Assembly: GCA_025175895.1 (NCBI GenBank)
Contig: CM046003.1
Coordinates: forward strand, 94,191,172 to 94,255,171
From: Wurfbainia villosa
Lineage: Eukaryota; Streptophyta; Magnoliopsida; Zingiberales; Zingiberaceae
Reading direction: 5' to 3'
DNA: 64,000 nt
The notes under the pieces are model-generated. The model had not been told where the DNA came from and did not search any database. It saw nothing but the letters and a program-made list of their open reading frames with translations. Shown here in pieces: positions 22,783 to 34,202 of the stretch. The position numbers were made by a program, and so were the translations under genes. Numbering within the stretch: the stretch's first letter is position 1; the number at the start of each line of letters is the position of its first letter.

Positions 22783-24474
22783 CTAATGCCAATCGCTACG
22801 GTATCCAATACCATAAGCTGTAACATGACCCTCAAACTTACTTTGAGGTAATGCCTTAGTCAAAGGATCCGCTAAGTTCCTTTCAGTGGGGATTTTCTCG
22901 ATTTGTATTTCTTTCCTACTGATGATCTCTCTGATAAGATGATAGCGGTGAAGTACATGTTTGGATCGTTGATGAGACCTTGGCTCTTTCGCCTGTGCAA
23001 TTGCTCCATTGTTATCGCAGTAGACCGGTATTGCTTCAACAATGGTTGGAATCACACCAAGTTCATAAATGAACTTCTTGATCCAAACCGCTTCCTTCTT
23101 TGCCTTAAAGCAATGTATTACTGCCTCGATGGTAGAATCCACTGTCTGATGTCTTGTTTGGAACTTTTCCAACTCACTGCGCCCATTCAAGGTGAACACG
23201 TATCCGGTGAGACACGGAATCATCCTTGTCTGCGAAGGCGCATCTGTATACCCGCGTATCACCATGTCCCCTTCTCCATATATTAGGAACACATCCTTAG
23301 TTCTTCTTAAATACTTAAGGATCGTCTTAACAGCCACCCAATGATCCATTCCTGGATCAGACTGGTATCTGCTCGTGACACTCAGAGCATACGATACATC
23401 GGGCCTCATACATAACATAGCATACATGATAGATCCTATTGCGGATGCATATGGAATCTTACTCATGCAAATCCTCTCGTCTTCTGTGCGCGGACACATA
23501 GACTTCGAAAGGTGTACCCCATGCCTGATGGGTAGGAAACCTTTCTTGGATTCCGACATGCTAAACCTCTTTGCTTTTCGGTCTATATATGTAGACTGCG
23601 AAAGACCAAGCAACCGTTTCGATCTATCTCTATAGATCTTAATCCCGAGGATGTAGGTTGCTTCTCCCAGATCTTTCATGGAGAATGTCTTGGATAACCA
23701 AACCTTCACTGACTGTAAGATTGAAACATCGTTTCCTATAAGTAGTATGTCATCGACATACCATACTAGGAACACGACTGCACTCCCACTAACCTTCTTG
23801 TACACACAAGGTTCGTCTGGATTTTGTGAGAAATCAAACTTTTTGATTGTCTCATCAAAACGGATATTCCAGCTCCTGGATGCTTGCTTCAATCCATATA
23901 TGGACCGTCGCAATTTGCATACCTTGGTTTTATCAACCAATGTGAAACCCTCAGGTTGTATCATATACACGTCCTCGAGCAGGTTTCCATTAAGGAAAGT
24001 TGTTTTCACATCCATCTGCCATATCTCATAATCATAATGAGCCGCTATGGCCAGGAGCATCCGAATGGATTTAAGCATAGCTACAGGCGAATAGGTTTCG
24101 TCATAATCAACACCTTGTTTTTGACGATATCCTTTCACCACTAATCTAGCTTTATAGGTAATCACATTACCATCCATGTCGGTTTTCTTCTTGAAAACCC
24201 ACTTGCACCCTATAGGCTTGATGCCTTCAGGTGGGTCAACCAAGTTCCAAACTTGGTTTTCATACATGGAATCCATTTCCGACTTCATGGCTTCAAGCCA
24301 CTTATCCCTTTCTGAACTTGTCAGCACTTCTTCATAACTGATAGGCTCCTCATCATCAATGAGTAACACATCGTTCGATTCACTTACGAGAAATCCATAT
24401 CTCTCAGGAATGTTGCGTGTTCTACCAGATCTATGAAGATGTGGTGTTCTGATAAATCGTAGATTGCTCATCAC
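22783..24474 (-). pseudogene. pol: C1 reverse transcriptase and RNase H
   Basis: A 563-residue open frame contains GCKWVFKKKTDMDGN, the RT palm start MDVKTTFLNGN, YGLKQASRSWN, the catalytic FLVWYVDDILL, the PYASAIGSIMYAM motif and the RNase H tail with CDNNGAIAQAKEP. It would copy element RNA into DNA inside the virus-like particle. The central RNase H stretch (about residues 410-460) is abnormal, with the usual WKS-x-KQ and STTEAEY motifs corrupted by small indels, so RNase H is probably dead. It overlaps the integrase frame by about 44 bp in another frame, a frameshift since copia elements normally have one continuous pol. Confidence 0.88.
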
Positions 24475-25552
24475 TATGAGTTATCGGCTGTTGTGCTTCA
24501 CCAGGTATCTCATCAATGTCTATTTGAGTCTCTCGAGCCTCCTCAAGCTCGACGACACTCCCACTGTTTTCTTGCAAGAGAAACTCTTTCTCTAGAAACA
24601 CAACATGCCTTGAAACAAACAACTTTTGTTCCACAGGATGATAGAATTGGTAACCCCTTGTTTCCTTAGGGTATCTAATAAATATACATTTATCAGACTT
24701 AGCATCCAATTTATCTGATACAGTCCGCTTCACATAAGCTGGACAACCCCATATCTTCAAGTAAGATACATGAGGTTTCTTACCATTCCATATCTCATAT
24801 GGATTAGTAGAGACTACCTTAGTTGGCATTCTGTTTAACAAGTAAACAGTTGTCTGAAGTGCATAGCCGCAAAAGGACTTGGAAAGATTTGCATAATTTC
24901 TCATTGACCTGACCATGTCCAACAAGGTCTGGTTACGCCTCTCAGATACATCATTATGCTGTGGTGTATATGGCGGAGTCCATTGAGACAATATGCCATT
25001 GTCTCTTAGATAATCAAGAAACTCTTGACTTAAGTATTCACCACCTCGATCCGATCGAAGTATTTTAATACTCTTGTCATGTTGTTTCTCTACTTCATTT
25101 CTGAATTCTTTGAACCTTTCAAAGGCTTCAGACTTGTGTTTCATCAAGAACACATACCCAAATCGTGAGTGATCATCGGTGAAGGTAATGAAGTAGTTAT
25201 AGCCTCCTAAAGCTTGAGTTGACATAGGTCCACATACATCAGTATGTATTAGACCTAGTAACTCTCCCACTCGTTCACCTTTTCCAGTAAAAGGTAACTT
25301 AGTCATCTTGCCTTTTAAGCATGATTCGCATGTATCGTATGAATCCAATTCAAACGATTCCAGAATTCCACATCGGTGTAATTTGGACATGCGTTTCTTG
25401 CTTACATGGCCAAGACGACAATGCCACATGTAAGAGTCTAATTGATCATCCTTTCGAGCACGCTTGTTGCTCGCTTCGATATTGAAAATGTCCTTTGGAT
25501 CGTCCAGCGTATAAATGCCATTGCTCAAAGTTCGATTCCATAAAATCGCCAT
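24431..25552 (-). pseudogene. pol: C1 GAG-pre-integrase and integrase
   Basis: The zinc finger is present (WHCRLGHVSKKR then CESCLKGKM). Catalytic residues are visible as D in IHTDVCGPM, D in ILRSDRGGEY and E in NDVSERRNQ. The C-terminal GKKPHVSYLKIWGCPAYV block, typical of copia integrases, follows. The frame runs 373 residues and then shifts into RT. The upstream link to the protease at 25674 is lost through further indels. The enzyme would insert element cDNA into the host genome. Confidence 0.88.
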
Positions 25553-25673
25553 TCAAAGTTATATAACAACAATTGTTACTAAAGTCAAATGGAAACCATT
25601 TCTATTTAAGCGATAAATAGAAACAATGTTCTTTATTAGAGAAGGAACACAATAGCAATTGTCGAGTTCAAGA

Positions 25674-25895
25674 CTAGTCCACTAAGGAGCTTGACAAATA
25701 AGTTCCGATGGCGACCGCAGCAACCTTTGCTCCATTGCCAACTCGCAAATTTGACTCCCCTCTGACGAGTCTTCTTCTCTTCCTCGGCCCCTGTCTGTCA
25801 TTACATATATGTGAGCCACACCCAGTATCCAATACCCAAGTGTCTAAGGAAATAGAATGACAATCAATAACGAAGATACGAAGAGGATGGGGCAT
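25674..25895 (-). pseudogene. C1 protease fragment
   Basis: WVLDTGCGSHICND is the copia aspartic-protease active site, followed by RVGNGAKVAAVAIGTY. The frame ends soon after. It belongs to the polyprotein between gag and integrase and would cleave it during particle maturation. Confidence 0.8.
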
Positions 25896-25994
25896 CGGAT
25901 GCCTTCTTCTTCTTCATGGACTCAAGATAAATCTTGCGATTTCTTCGCGGTGGCCTTCCTTGCCACAGTGATGGCAAGTGCCCTTTTATCTTGG

Positions 25995-26594
25995 TTACGC
26001 CTTCTTGTTCTTCCCTTTCTTACATTCTTTTGCCTTCCTCTTAGAACCTTTCTTTGAGGAATCAACTAATCTAACCGCCTGCTCCTCATGCTTCACATAA
26101 GGCTCCACAGTCTTCAGCATATTGAGGAGCTCAGAAATAGTGGATTCTAATTTGTTCATCAGATAGTTCATCACAAATTGTGAGAAACTCTTGGGCAAAC
26201 AATGCAGAATTAAGTCAATACTTAATTCAAGATCCATCACAAACTCGAGGGTGGCTGCGCTCGATGTACCGTTCATCTTTAGCACCGCACTCTGAGCGAA
26301 CCTTCTTGCATCTTCGTGGTGAAGAGGGCACTGGAGACTTGAACCTTTGGATCTCGCTTGCTCATCAAACAACTCATGAAGATGGAAGACCATGGTAACA
26401 TCCATATGCTCATCTTGCTTTTGCGGCTCGGTACCATCGCCGCTAGCATGATGCTTCGCCCATTTCGAGAATCCGCCATGCCGATAGACCAACATTTAGT
26501 GCAGGTTGCATCGTCCTTAGACGATTGGGAAGAAGGCTCTTCAAGGACATATGCTAGCTTTTTCCGCCTTGAGAATAATTCTCGAGGTTTCTAA
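25995..26594 (-). pseudogene. gag: C1 gag (degenerate)
   Basis: The main frame (26495-25995) contains HLHELFDEQARSKG and SIDLILHCLPKSFSQFVMNY, the UBN2-like gag pattern of copia elements, and a lysine-rich end (KKGSKRKAKECKKGKNKK) preceding the position of the zinc knuckle. The knuckle itself is disrupted (25900-25990). The N-terminal part lies in another frame near 26500-26594. Confidence 0.75.
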
Positions 26595-26818
26595 GCGATC
26601 CGAAGTTAGGCCCGGTCGGTTTGTTTGAATCCAAAATAGTGCGCCAAATTCAAAGGCGTCATGATCAATCGATTGACCTAGAAATACAAAGCGAGCATAT
26701 ATGAAAATGATTTTAAAATGCATCAATATACATTTATAAATCCCATTCATTTTTCGAATTTCAAAAACCCCAAAATCACTTCGGGAGATCGTAGGTCCAT
26801 CTCCGAATGGGCTGATAT

Positions 26819-27310
26819 CCATCATAGATATGAACAACCTTGAAGAGAGTCCAACAAGTCATTCATAACTACGATGGTAGGTATCAACTATACCGATTGC
26901 ATATCACGTATATGCAACTATCACAATGTGTTATCAACTAATTGAATGTTCACACATACATCGGGTTGTTAACACATTAACAAGTATGCATCATATGCAT
27001 AGCACCCAACTTCACCTCCCTTTACATCGACCTTGGAGAGAGTCCAACAAGTCGATGCTCCAGGTTAAAGCCGACCCATTAATCAAGAAATAGTTTTAAT
27101 ATGGTTAGAGCGCATTCAACCAATTAGCTCGGCTTGGAGAGAGTCCAACAACCAAAGCTAACGATTGACCTCTGACTCTTACCATATTAGTATTAAACTA
27201 TTCCATGGTTTGAACATGTTCGGGTTCGAGCCGGGCTTGGAGAGAGTCCAACAACCCGAACAAGAAACGGAACTCTGGTTCTAACCATATTAATGGAAGG
27301 TGTAGGCTTT
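26819..27310 (-). ncRNA. C1 leader: four hairpins sharing one 19-nt loop
   Basis: On the sense (minus) strand the loop TTGTTGGACTCTCTCCAAG occurs at 27254-27236, 27151-27133 and 27050-27032, and with one change at 26857-26839. Each copy is flanked by an inverted repeat whose sequence differs from copy to copy: 20+20 nt around the one at 26839, CATCGAC/GTCGATG around 27032, and 35-45 nt arms around the other two. Many mismatches in the stems would be G-U pairs only in the sense RNA. The loop itself can pair TTGG with CCAA. It lies between PBS and gag, where packaging, dimerisation and translation signals are found. The function is inferred. Confidence 0.7.
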
Positions 27311-27490
27311 AATATTGAGTTAGGGTTTTTATGTCTCATCCTCTTTGCATGCAAATAACTATTATCTACATGGCATGGCATACATGGCATACATGTACAT
27401 GTCACGACACACATGGCATAATGAAATGCATCTAATGCAATTACATGGCATACAATTATGTCATGTACAATATTTCCTTATATGTCATAA

Positions 27491-27870
27491 CTATTTATGG
27501 AAATAAAATATGTTTAAGATTTGATTCTCCAAATCAAATCATGATTAAATTAGGAAATAAATTTTTAAATCTAATCACATATTTTATTTGTGGAAATAGT
27601 TGATTAAGGAAAGTCAATTTAGGAAACCAATTTCCTAAATCATCAAAACTACTTATGGAAATAAAATATTTTAAGATTTGATTTCTCAAATCAAATCATG
27701 ATTAAATTAGGAAACAAATTTCCAAATCTAATCACATATTTTATTTGTGGAAAATATCAATTTCCATAAATACTTCCAACTTTCCAAAAGTGGAAGATTT
27801 CCATAAATACTTCTAGACTTTCCAAAATTGAAAATTTTCCATAAATACTTCTAACTTTCCAAAAGTAGAA
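27491..27870 (-). repeat. C1 leader: AT-rich tandem hairpins
   Basis: Two repeats of about 110 bp (27491-27599 and 27646-27757) each fold back on themselves, with arms such as AAATAAAATATGT and an inner GATTTGATT/AATCAAATC hairpin. A short hairpin TTAGGAAA/TTTCCTAA separates them. Next come about three units near 35 bp containing TTTCCATAAATACTTC, in which small stems vary together (CTTCCA/TGGAAG versus TTCTA/TAGAA). Confidence 0.65.
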
Positions 27871-27934
27871 AATTTCCAGAAATATCATTATGACTATCAC
27901 AAAACAATTTTATGATTATGTCGAAACACAACCT

Positions 27935-27948
27935 GGGCTCTGATACCA
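27935..27948 (-). other. C1 primer-binding site
   Basis: The minus strand reads TGGTATCAGAGCCC two bases inside the 5' LTR. This is the initiator-methionine tRNA complement and fixes the minus orientation of C1. Confidence 0.9.
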
Positions 27949-27950
27949 CT

Positions 27951-30182
27951 TGTTGGTTTTCGGCACCGCGGCGAGTGTGTGTTCGAACATATTTCGTAAA
28001 CATGTGCACAGCGGAAGAAATAAAATAATAAATCTAATTTATTACAACACACACATCACACACATGCATAGTACAACATGTGTAGACATAACCGTAAATT
28101 TAAATTTTGCAATAAAAGGAAATTTAACTACGTATACCTTACTTATCACGTGTAACGGGAACGACATCAACCGGACCGATTCTCACTAGAATCGTCTCTA
28201 TCCGTGTCCACGCCGAGTATCTTCGGGATGACTTCACTAAGTCATGAGCCTCATCTTCGTACGGGTTACTAGCCTCGTGTTGAAGACGATGTGATCGAGA
28301 GTAGATCATGATCCGAATCCAAATTCGGATCCAAAGACGAGTCCTCAAAACTCACTTCTCCGGAGAGGTATTCGTCAACCGTTTGACGAATCCTTCGTCC
28401 TCCACCTATGAGGATTACCGGAGATTGAATCCCCCGTAAGTAATGTGCTGTTGGAGCTCCAAACGTCATCCAAACGACGCTCCAACGAGAAGGAAATAAG
28501 CTGTCCAGAAAACTGGACAGCTTTGGTGGAGACCTTGCGCCGGCCAAATAAGGAAAGGTGGAAGCTCACCTTATTACCGAACCCAAGGGAGATCACCGGA
28601 ACTACTCCGGCAGTATCTCGACGCCGGTAAGAGGGAAGGTCAGCACCTTCTTGACGCCGTCCAAGGAGCTTCAAGGTGGGCGGCGGCAAGGAGGAGGGTT
28701 GGCGCCGAAATCTCCAAGGGGAGGAGGTGGGCGGCAACTTAAGGCTAGGGTTTTTGGATTAGGGCTTAACAAACCCTTAAGCCCTCTTTTATAGAGAACT
28801 AATTCTATTAATGGTTATTGGATCATAACCATAAGGCCAGTTAACCCGCTCCATTAATATAAGTTAAAATAAACCAAACCATGATGGTTTATTTTAAGTT
28901 AAAACGAACCGAACCAACTTTGGTTCATTCGTTTAAAATAAACCAAACCCTCTGGTTTATTCTCCTCCATTGGATTAGAACCAAACCATTTTGGTTCATC
29001 CATTATGTCTTCATAAGACACGGCCCATCCACGCTTCCATTGCGACTGAAACAATTTCATGCTCGCTTCTTGTTTGGTCAAACCAAACCTAGTTTCTCTC
29101 GGTCTGAGAATCTCATTCTCAAGCTCATTTTAAATCCTTCGGATTACGCTCGTTGTGCGTGTGACCAAATAGGTACTCGGTTTATGTTGGCCGTCTATAA
29201 TTAACCATTAATTATAGAACTATCATGAGTGGCACCTAGTAGTACATCATGATCCCCAATTAACCGAAAAGATCAACGGTTGATCGAGAACTATTTCTGA
29301 AACCCTTCAGCAGCTCGAATGAATCGTGCCTCATTCTCTTCACTCATCTTATACCCACTTGGTTCAGGACATGGTCTATAGTGTCAGTCCCCACTAGGCT
29401 GACTACGTCACACCTAGCCCAAGTATCATTTCCTCGTCCTATGGATTCTAGTTACTGCACATGTATCGAAGAGTACCTTACTCTAAACATGTAATGCTTT
29501 GGCCAAAGACTTTAGTAACTATCCGACGAGAGGCCATGGGTATACATCTCCTCGCAAGGAGTGGTGAATCCTTTATAGGCTATTCAAACACCTTCGATCA
29601 CTTCGACTTATACCCAATCATCCCGGGTCCACATCTCCATAGAGATGCTTGCTTAAGATGTCAAAGCATAAGTCTTTATGATCAAGATGACTTGAATACC
29701 GCAAGTCAAAGGAACATCGCACTTAAGCTACAGTAAGAACTTCATTGACATATCTATATATGCAGAGAACCATATGAAGTCTTACGGGTGGTCACTCCAA
29801 TGAACTAGTTACCATAACTAGCATCCACGATTAACTCCGGACATCACAATGTCTCCAGCCAGTAAGAATCAGCTGCTTGGATACACCAAGGAGTATACCT
29901 CGTGCTAGTCTCGACAGAATTGATGGTGTCCAAATCCATCAATTCATCGACTAGGGATAATTCCGATACATCACAATTACACATGTAGAAATACTCACTA
30001 GTTGTGATCCAATCACAAATTCTCTCATGTTGTGAGTCGTATCGCAAACATTCAGTAAATGAGTTTAAGATCCAATCTAATACATGAAACCATGTATACT
30101 CAAATAGTGAATCTTCATTTATCATATAAATGGTTCGTACATAAGGCGATTGCCTTAGGACATCTCTCATATATTACTAACA
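27951..30182 (-). repeat. C1 5' LTR
   Basis: Same length (2232 bp) and boundaries as the 3' LTR, with scattered substitutions. The promoter-like TATAAAAG is on the minus strand near 28786. Open frames within it (for example 28375-28737) also occur in the other LTR and are not recognised proteins. Confidence 0.9.
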
Positions 30183-30471
30183 GCATCAAGTGCAAATATA
30201 CCCTAAACCACGTAAGCAACGTAATCATATCATCATGCACTAGAGAATTTATCTCTAAAATTTATTCACCTATTAGCCGTCTGGAGATGTCCTATCGTCG
30301 CCAAGTCCCCAATACTATCTTGTTGACAATACCTCGAAATTCCGAAATGTAAAAATCGTCGAAAATCCGTACAAAATCCAAAAATGCACAGGTTGACCTA
30401 TCAAATGTGGCGAACTCAGAAAATCCAAAACCCTTAGGAACTCAAAAACCTGGCTTTGATACCAAATAAAT
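30183..30471 (-). other. G3 LTR end, G1 leader and G1 primer-binding site
   Basis: The part next to C1 continues the G3 sequence. The part next to 30472 is the leader of G1, with a PBS on the minus strand at 30464-30451 (TGGTATCAAAGCCA), seven bases from the LTR end. The boundary between the two elements, tentatively near 30327, is not certain. No coding sequence is visible. Confidence 0.55.
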
Positions 30472-31013
30472 TGTCATGCCCCGAGGGAGTCCCCGCCTGA
30501 TGAAAATCCGGCAACATCTCCCCTGTACAGGTGACAATACAAATCTTGAATACAAGGCTCACACGGCCTACTATACATCGGTCAACATGACCGGAACATA
30601 AACCACACATACATATCATAAATGTGTCTCAGGCCAATAACCAACGTAAATAAAAGATGTACAACATCTAGACCTACCCCTTCTGCCATCTGAGCAGGAA
30701 CACACAACCAAAACATATCGAATAAAAGTCCGAATAAAAGTCCATAAGGACATAACAAATACCACCAATACATCCACAAGAATAAATCCAAAACACAAGT
30801 CTTACACATGTCTTCTAATCAATGTCAATAAACCAAAACCATAAGACCAAAATAAAACTAATTCGACGAGGGGGATTGGTAGTTGGACTCTCCTGGCAGT
30901 TTCAACCTGAAATAAATATAAAGCAACGGGGTAAGTTCAACGAACTCAGCGGGTATCAAGTCGACATGCATAGTAAGATATATCTAACAATAATAATCAT
31001 GACAGTACAGTCT
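30472..31013 (-). repeat. G1 LTR end, minus orientation
   Basis: The last 542 bp of the G1 LTR, ending GGCATGACA on the minus strand beside the PBS. It is the inverted partner of 31055-31594; the two differ by substitutions and small indels. Confidence 0.8.
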
Positions 31014-31054
31014 TTTCGTAGCTTTTCCTTGCATTTTTGCTATTATTGATCAGG
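31014..31054. other. Spacer at the right inversion breakpoint of G1
   Basis: Forty-one bases lie between the inverted LTR ends. I did not find a donor for them elsewhere in the window. Confidence 0.6.
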
Positions 31055-31594
31055 AGACTGTACTGATATGATTATTATTGTTAGATATATCTTACTATGC
31101 ATGTCGACTTGATACCCGCTGAGTTCGTTGAACTTACTCCGTTGCTTTATATCTATTTCAAGTTGAAACTACCAGGAGAGTCTAGCTGCCAATCCCCCTC
31201 GTAGAATTGGTTTTATTTTGGTCTTATGGTTTTGGTTTATTGACATTGATTAGAAGACATGTGTAAGACTTGTGTTTTGGATTTATTCTCGTGGATGTTG
31301 GTGGTATTTGTTATGTCCTTATGGACTTTTATTCGGACTTTTATTCGATATATTTTGGTTGTGTGTTCCTGCTCAGATGGCAGAAGGGGTAGGTCTAGAT
31401 GTTGTAGATCTTTTATTTACGTTGGTTGTTGGCCTGAGGGTCATTTATGATATGTATGTGTGGTTTATGTTCCGGTCATGTTGACCGATGTATAGTAGGC
31501 CGTGTGGGACTTGTATTCAAGATTCGTATTGTCACCTATATAGGGGAGATGCTGTCAGATTTTCGTCTAGCGAGGACTCCTTCGGGGCGTGACA
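31055..31594 (+). repeat. G1 LTR end, plus orientation
   Basis: The last 540 bp of the outer G1 LTR, ending GGGGCGTGACA directly before the CATCA duplicate. It completes the LTR begun at 10894. Confidence 0.8.
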
Positions 31595-31760
31595 CATCAA
31601 GCATCAATCCTGTCACTTCCAAGTAAGAAAGTACATAATGGTTTACCTCCTTCTATACTAGTAAAGAATGTTTTGTTAAACATGCTTACATGTGTAGGTG
31701 ATGATGATAGAAAGTAAGTAATAGTAGTAGTCTTATAGTGGTCTTACTTTATGAAGAAAA

Positions 31761-32954
31761 ATGGCTAGAACACGGACCAATGGAAATCAAAAGACAAATG
31801 AAGTTGTACCATCACCTGACTTGCTGCAACTAGTCACTCAGCTTCAGCATCAAGTTGCAGAGTAGCAACAGGTTATCAATACCTTAATGATGAACCGACA
31901 AGATAATTATGTTACTCCACCAACTGCTTAGAACGTCATACCGACTGCACCCCTTCCCCCACCAGTTCCCCCAATAGCCCCAGCAGTGGGGGTGAGGCAA
32001 GAGGCGTACTTAATTCAATGGCAAAGGCTGAAGCCAGAGAGTTTTGCTGGTACAAGTGAACCATGGGATGCTCAGGCCTGGTTCAAGATGTTAGAAAGTA
32101 TTGTAGAATTGTTGGATTGGCCTGAAAATGAGAAGGTCAAATGTGCATCCTTCTGCTTGACTAGAGATGCTAGAATGTGGTGGGAACGAGTAAAGGCAAA
32201 AAGAGTGATTAATCAAATGACATGGGCTAACTTTTAAACGGAAATCTTTGAGGAGTTTTTCCATATGCGAGTCACGAATAAGCACTACAATGAGTTCACG
32301 AAATTCCAACAAGGGGACTTGTCAGTTAATGAAGCCGTAAACAAATTCAATAGACTAGCTCGCTTATGTCCAGAACTAGTCAGCACGGAACGACAAAGGG
32401 TTAGACTTATGCTCAAAATGCTTAGACCTGAGATAGCTCTGGAGGTGGCCAGCGAAATTAATACACCGCAGACTACAAAGGAGTTAATCATTAGTGCTTT
32501 AATCACAGAACATTACCTGAACAGCATTAAGCGACAGAATTAGGTCTCGACTGAAAGCAGAAGTCATGGAAGTTCTGGAGGTCCGAAATCTCATAGCAAT
32601 AATTCTAACTGGAAGGGAAATAACAACGGCAAGAGGAAGCAATGGAATAACCCAAAGGGAGGTTCAGCAAGCAAGTGGCCTAAGTATCCTACATGTTCTA
32701 AATGTGGGAAGATGCATCCAGAAGTTTGCCGCCAGGGCACGAGCGGGTGTTATACATGTGGCTTAGAGGGACACTTGGCCAGAAATTGCCCTACCAAGAC
32801 CAATCCACCTCCACCATAGTCAAATCAGTATGGGGGTAAACCTGCTCAGCTACACCAAATGCAAGCAACACTGGAGGGTCCTCACATTAGCCAAGGAAGA
32901 TTGGAGGCCCCACCAGTTACATCGAATGCTTAGATCTTCTCTCTCACTAAAGAA
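31761..32954 (+). pseudogene. gag: gag of array T, copy 2 (broken)
   Basis: Same MARTRTNGNQ start as copy 1, resuming at the CATCA junction with G1. Capsid-like and zinc-knuckle regions are more readable than in copy 1, with CSKCGKMH and CYTCGLEGHLARNC at about 32698-32788. In-frame stops occur at different positions (for example in the early VAEQQ region near 31863 and after MTWANF near 32236), so the two copies decayed independently. It is cut at 32954 by C2, which entered just before the protease. Confidence 0.85.
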
Positions 32955-34202
32955 TGTTGGTGATCGATTGGAAGCTAGAGGGGGGTGAATAGCTTATTGT
33001 TCATTTCTACAAAAATATTAGCAGAAGCACAACAAAAATAATAATAACACAAATGAAAACAATGCTAACACGATTCTTTTACGTGGTTCGGAGATAGAGC
33101 TCCTACTCCACGGTGATCCTTGAGGTGGATCAACCCTAATCAATATCACTATGAAGCTTTCCTTTACAACAATCCTCCTCTTCTTACAAAGGATGAAGAT
33201 GGAGCTTAGGGAGGAGGAGGGGATTTAAGATCACTAGAAAACTTGGAAAAATCATGGAGGCTTGAGAGTATTATCATAGAATAAGCATTAGCCCTCAAAG
33301 CCACCACAAGCCCTCTTTTTATAGAGAGAGGGCTGATTTTCCCATTGGAGCACCATCAGTCGGCGATCTTTGTGCATCGATCATTGTCGGCTAGTTGTCG
33401 CGGCTCGAATAGCCGAATTCACGGGATTCAGAGTCGTTACCTTCAACGCCACTCTCATCAGTCGACTGATCCCTCCATTAGTCGACTGATGGAGTGATCA
33501 GTCGAGTGATCACAGGCCGCAGTCGAGTGAGACTTCATTATGTGCCCATGTTTAACTTGATCAGTCGACTGCCACTATCTGGCAGTCGACTGATTGCAAC
33601 ATCAATCGACTGCCATGACCAAAGCAGTCGACTGATCATCAGGGTTTCATCCTGACTCAGTCGAGCACCTGACCAGTCGACTGATACATCATATCAGTCG
33701 ACTGATACTCATCAAGTATGAATAATTCATACTTGATTTCACCCCCTAGACCTAGACTCAACCTTCTAGCTCTTCCTTAAGCCTTGCGCCTCCAGGATCC
33801 CTCCGAGTCCGTGACTTGTTCATCCTTTGCGCTTTGCTTCCAAGAGCTTCCTTCGGTTTTGTCATGTCTTGGGTTTCCCTTTGCCAAAGCGTGCTTGGAC
33901 TTTACGCCGCCAAGTCTACATGCTTGGACTTACGCTGTCAAGACTTGCCTTTGGACTTCCTTTGCCAAAGTTCGTTTGGACTTAATGCCGCCAAGATAAC
34001 ATGCTTGGTCTTACGTCGCCAAACCTTTACCTTGGACTTCTCTTGCCAAGATCATACTTGGACTTTGCCTTTACCAAGTCATCATATTTGGATTTCCCTG
34101 TCACTTGAACATGTTCACAATTAGATCACAAATTGTTGCCTAACTTAGATGATTATCCAAACATCAAAACATATAAATGCTTGGGGCATTGTTGCACCAA
34201 CA
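32955..34202 (-). repeat. C2 3' LTR
   Basis: TGTTGGTGATCG...GCACCAACA as read on the plus strand, 1248 bp. It contains a dense run of CAGTCGACTG palindromes (33455-33710), an antisense TATAAAAAG near 33318 and the CTTGGACTTT repeat (33885-34085). Confidence 0.9.

Larger units (their letters stand above)
20537..30182 (-). mobile_element. Ty1/copia element C1, minus orientation, near full length
   Basis: Two LTRs of exactly 2232 bp bound a 5.18-kb interior with PBS, long leader, gag, protease, integrase, RT and RNase H in standard copia order. Target duplicates are GCATA (20532-20536) and GCATC (30183-30187), one mismatch. It lies within G3/G1 remains. RT carries YVDD, but the frame is broken between gag and protease, between integrase and RT, and within RNase H, so it is not autonomous. 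Equal LTR lengths and few differences suggest it is among the younger insertions. Confidence 0.92.
10894..31594 (-). mobile_element. Ty3/gypsy element G1 with interior inverted between its LTRs
   Basis: The ends TGTTAAATACGG and GGGGCGTGACA are flanked by identical CATCA duplications (10889-10893, 31595-31599), so this is one insertion. Inside, the order is plus LTR start, minus LTR start, minus-strand PPT and pol fragments, minus PBS, minus LTR end, plus LTR end. Inverting the segment 14311-31054 would restore LTR-internal-LTR in plus orientation. The LTR would be about 2430 bp (1888 + 542). The interior was later loaded with G3 remains and copia C1. Coding regions are heavily decayed. Confidence 0.8.

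Noticed and set aside
26819..27260. CRISPR-like look of GAGAGAGTCCAACAA repeats with unique flanks
   Set aside because: Spacing is irregular (about 82-193 bp), only four units exist, the flanks are inverted repeats, and the locus lies in a plant retrotransposon leader.
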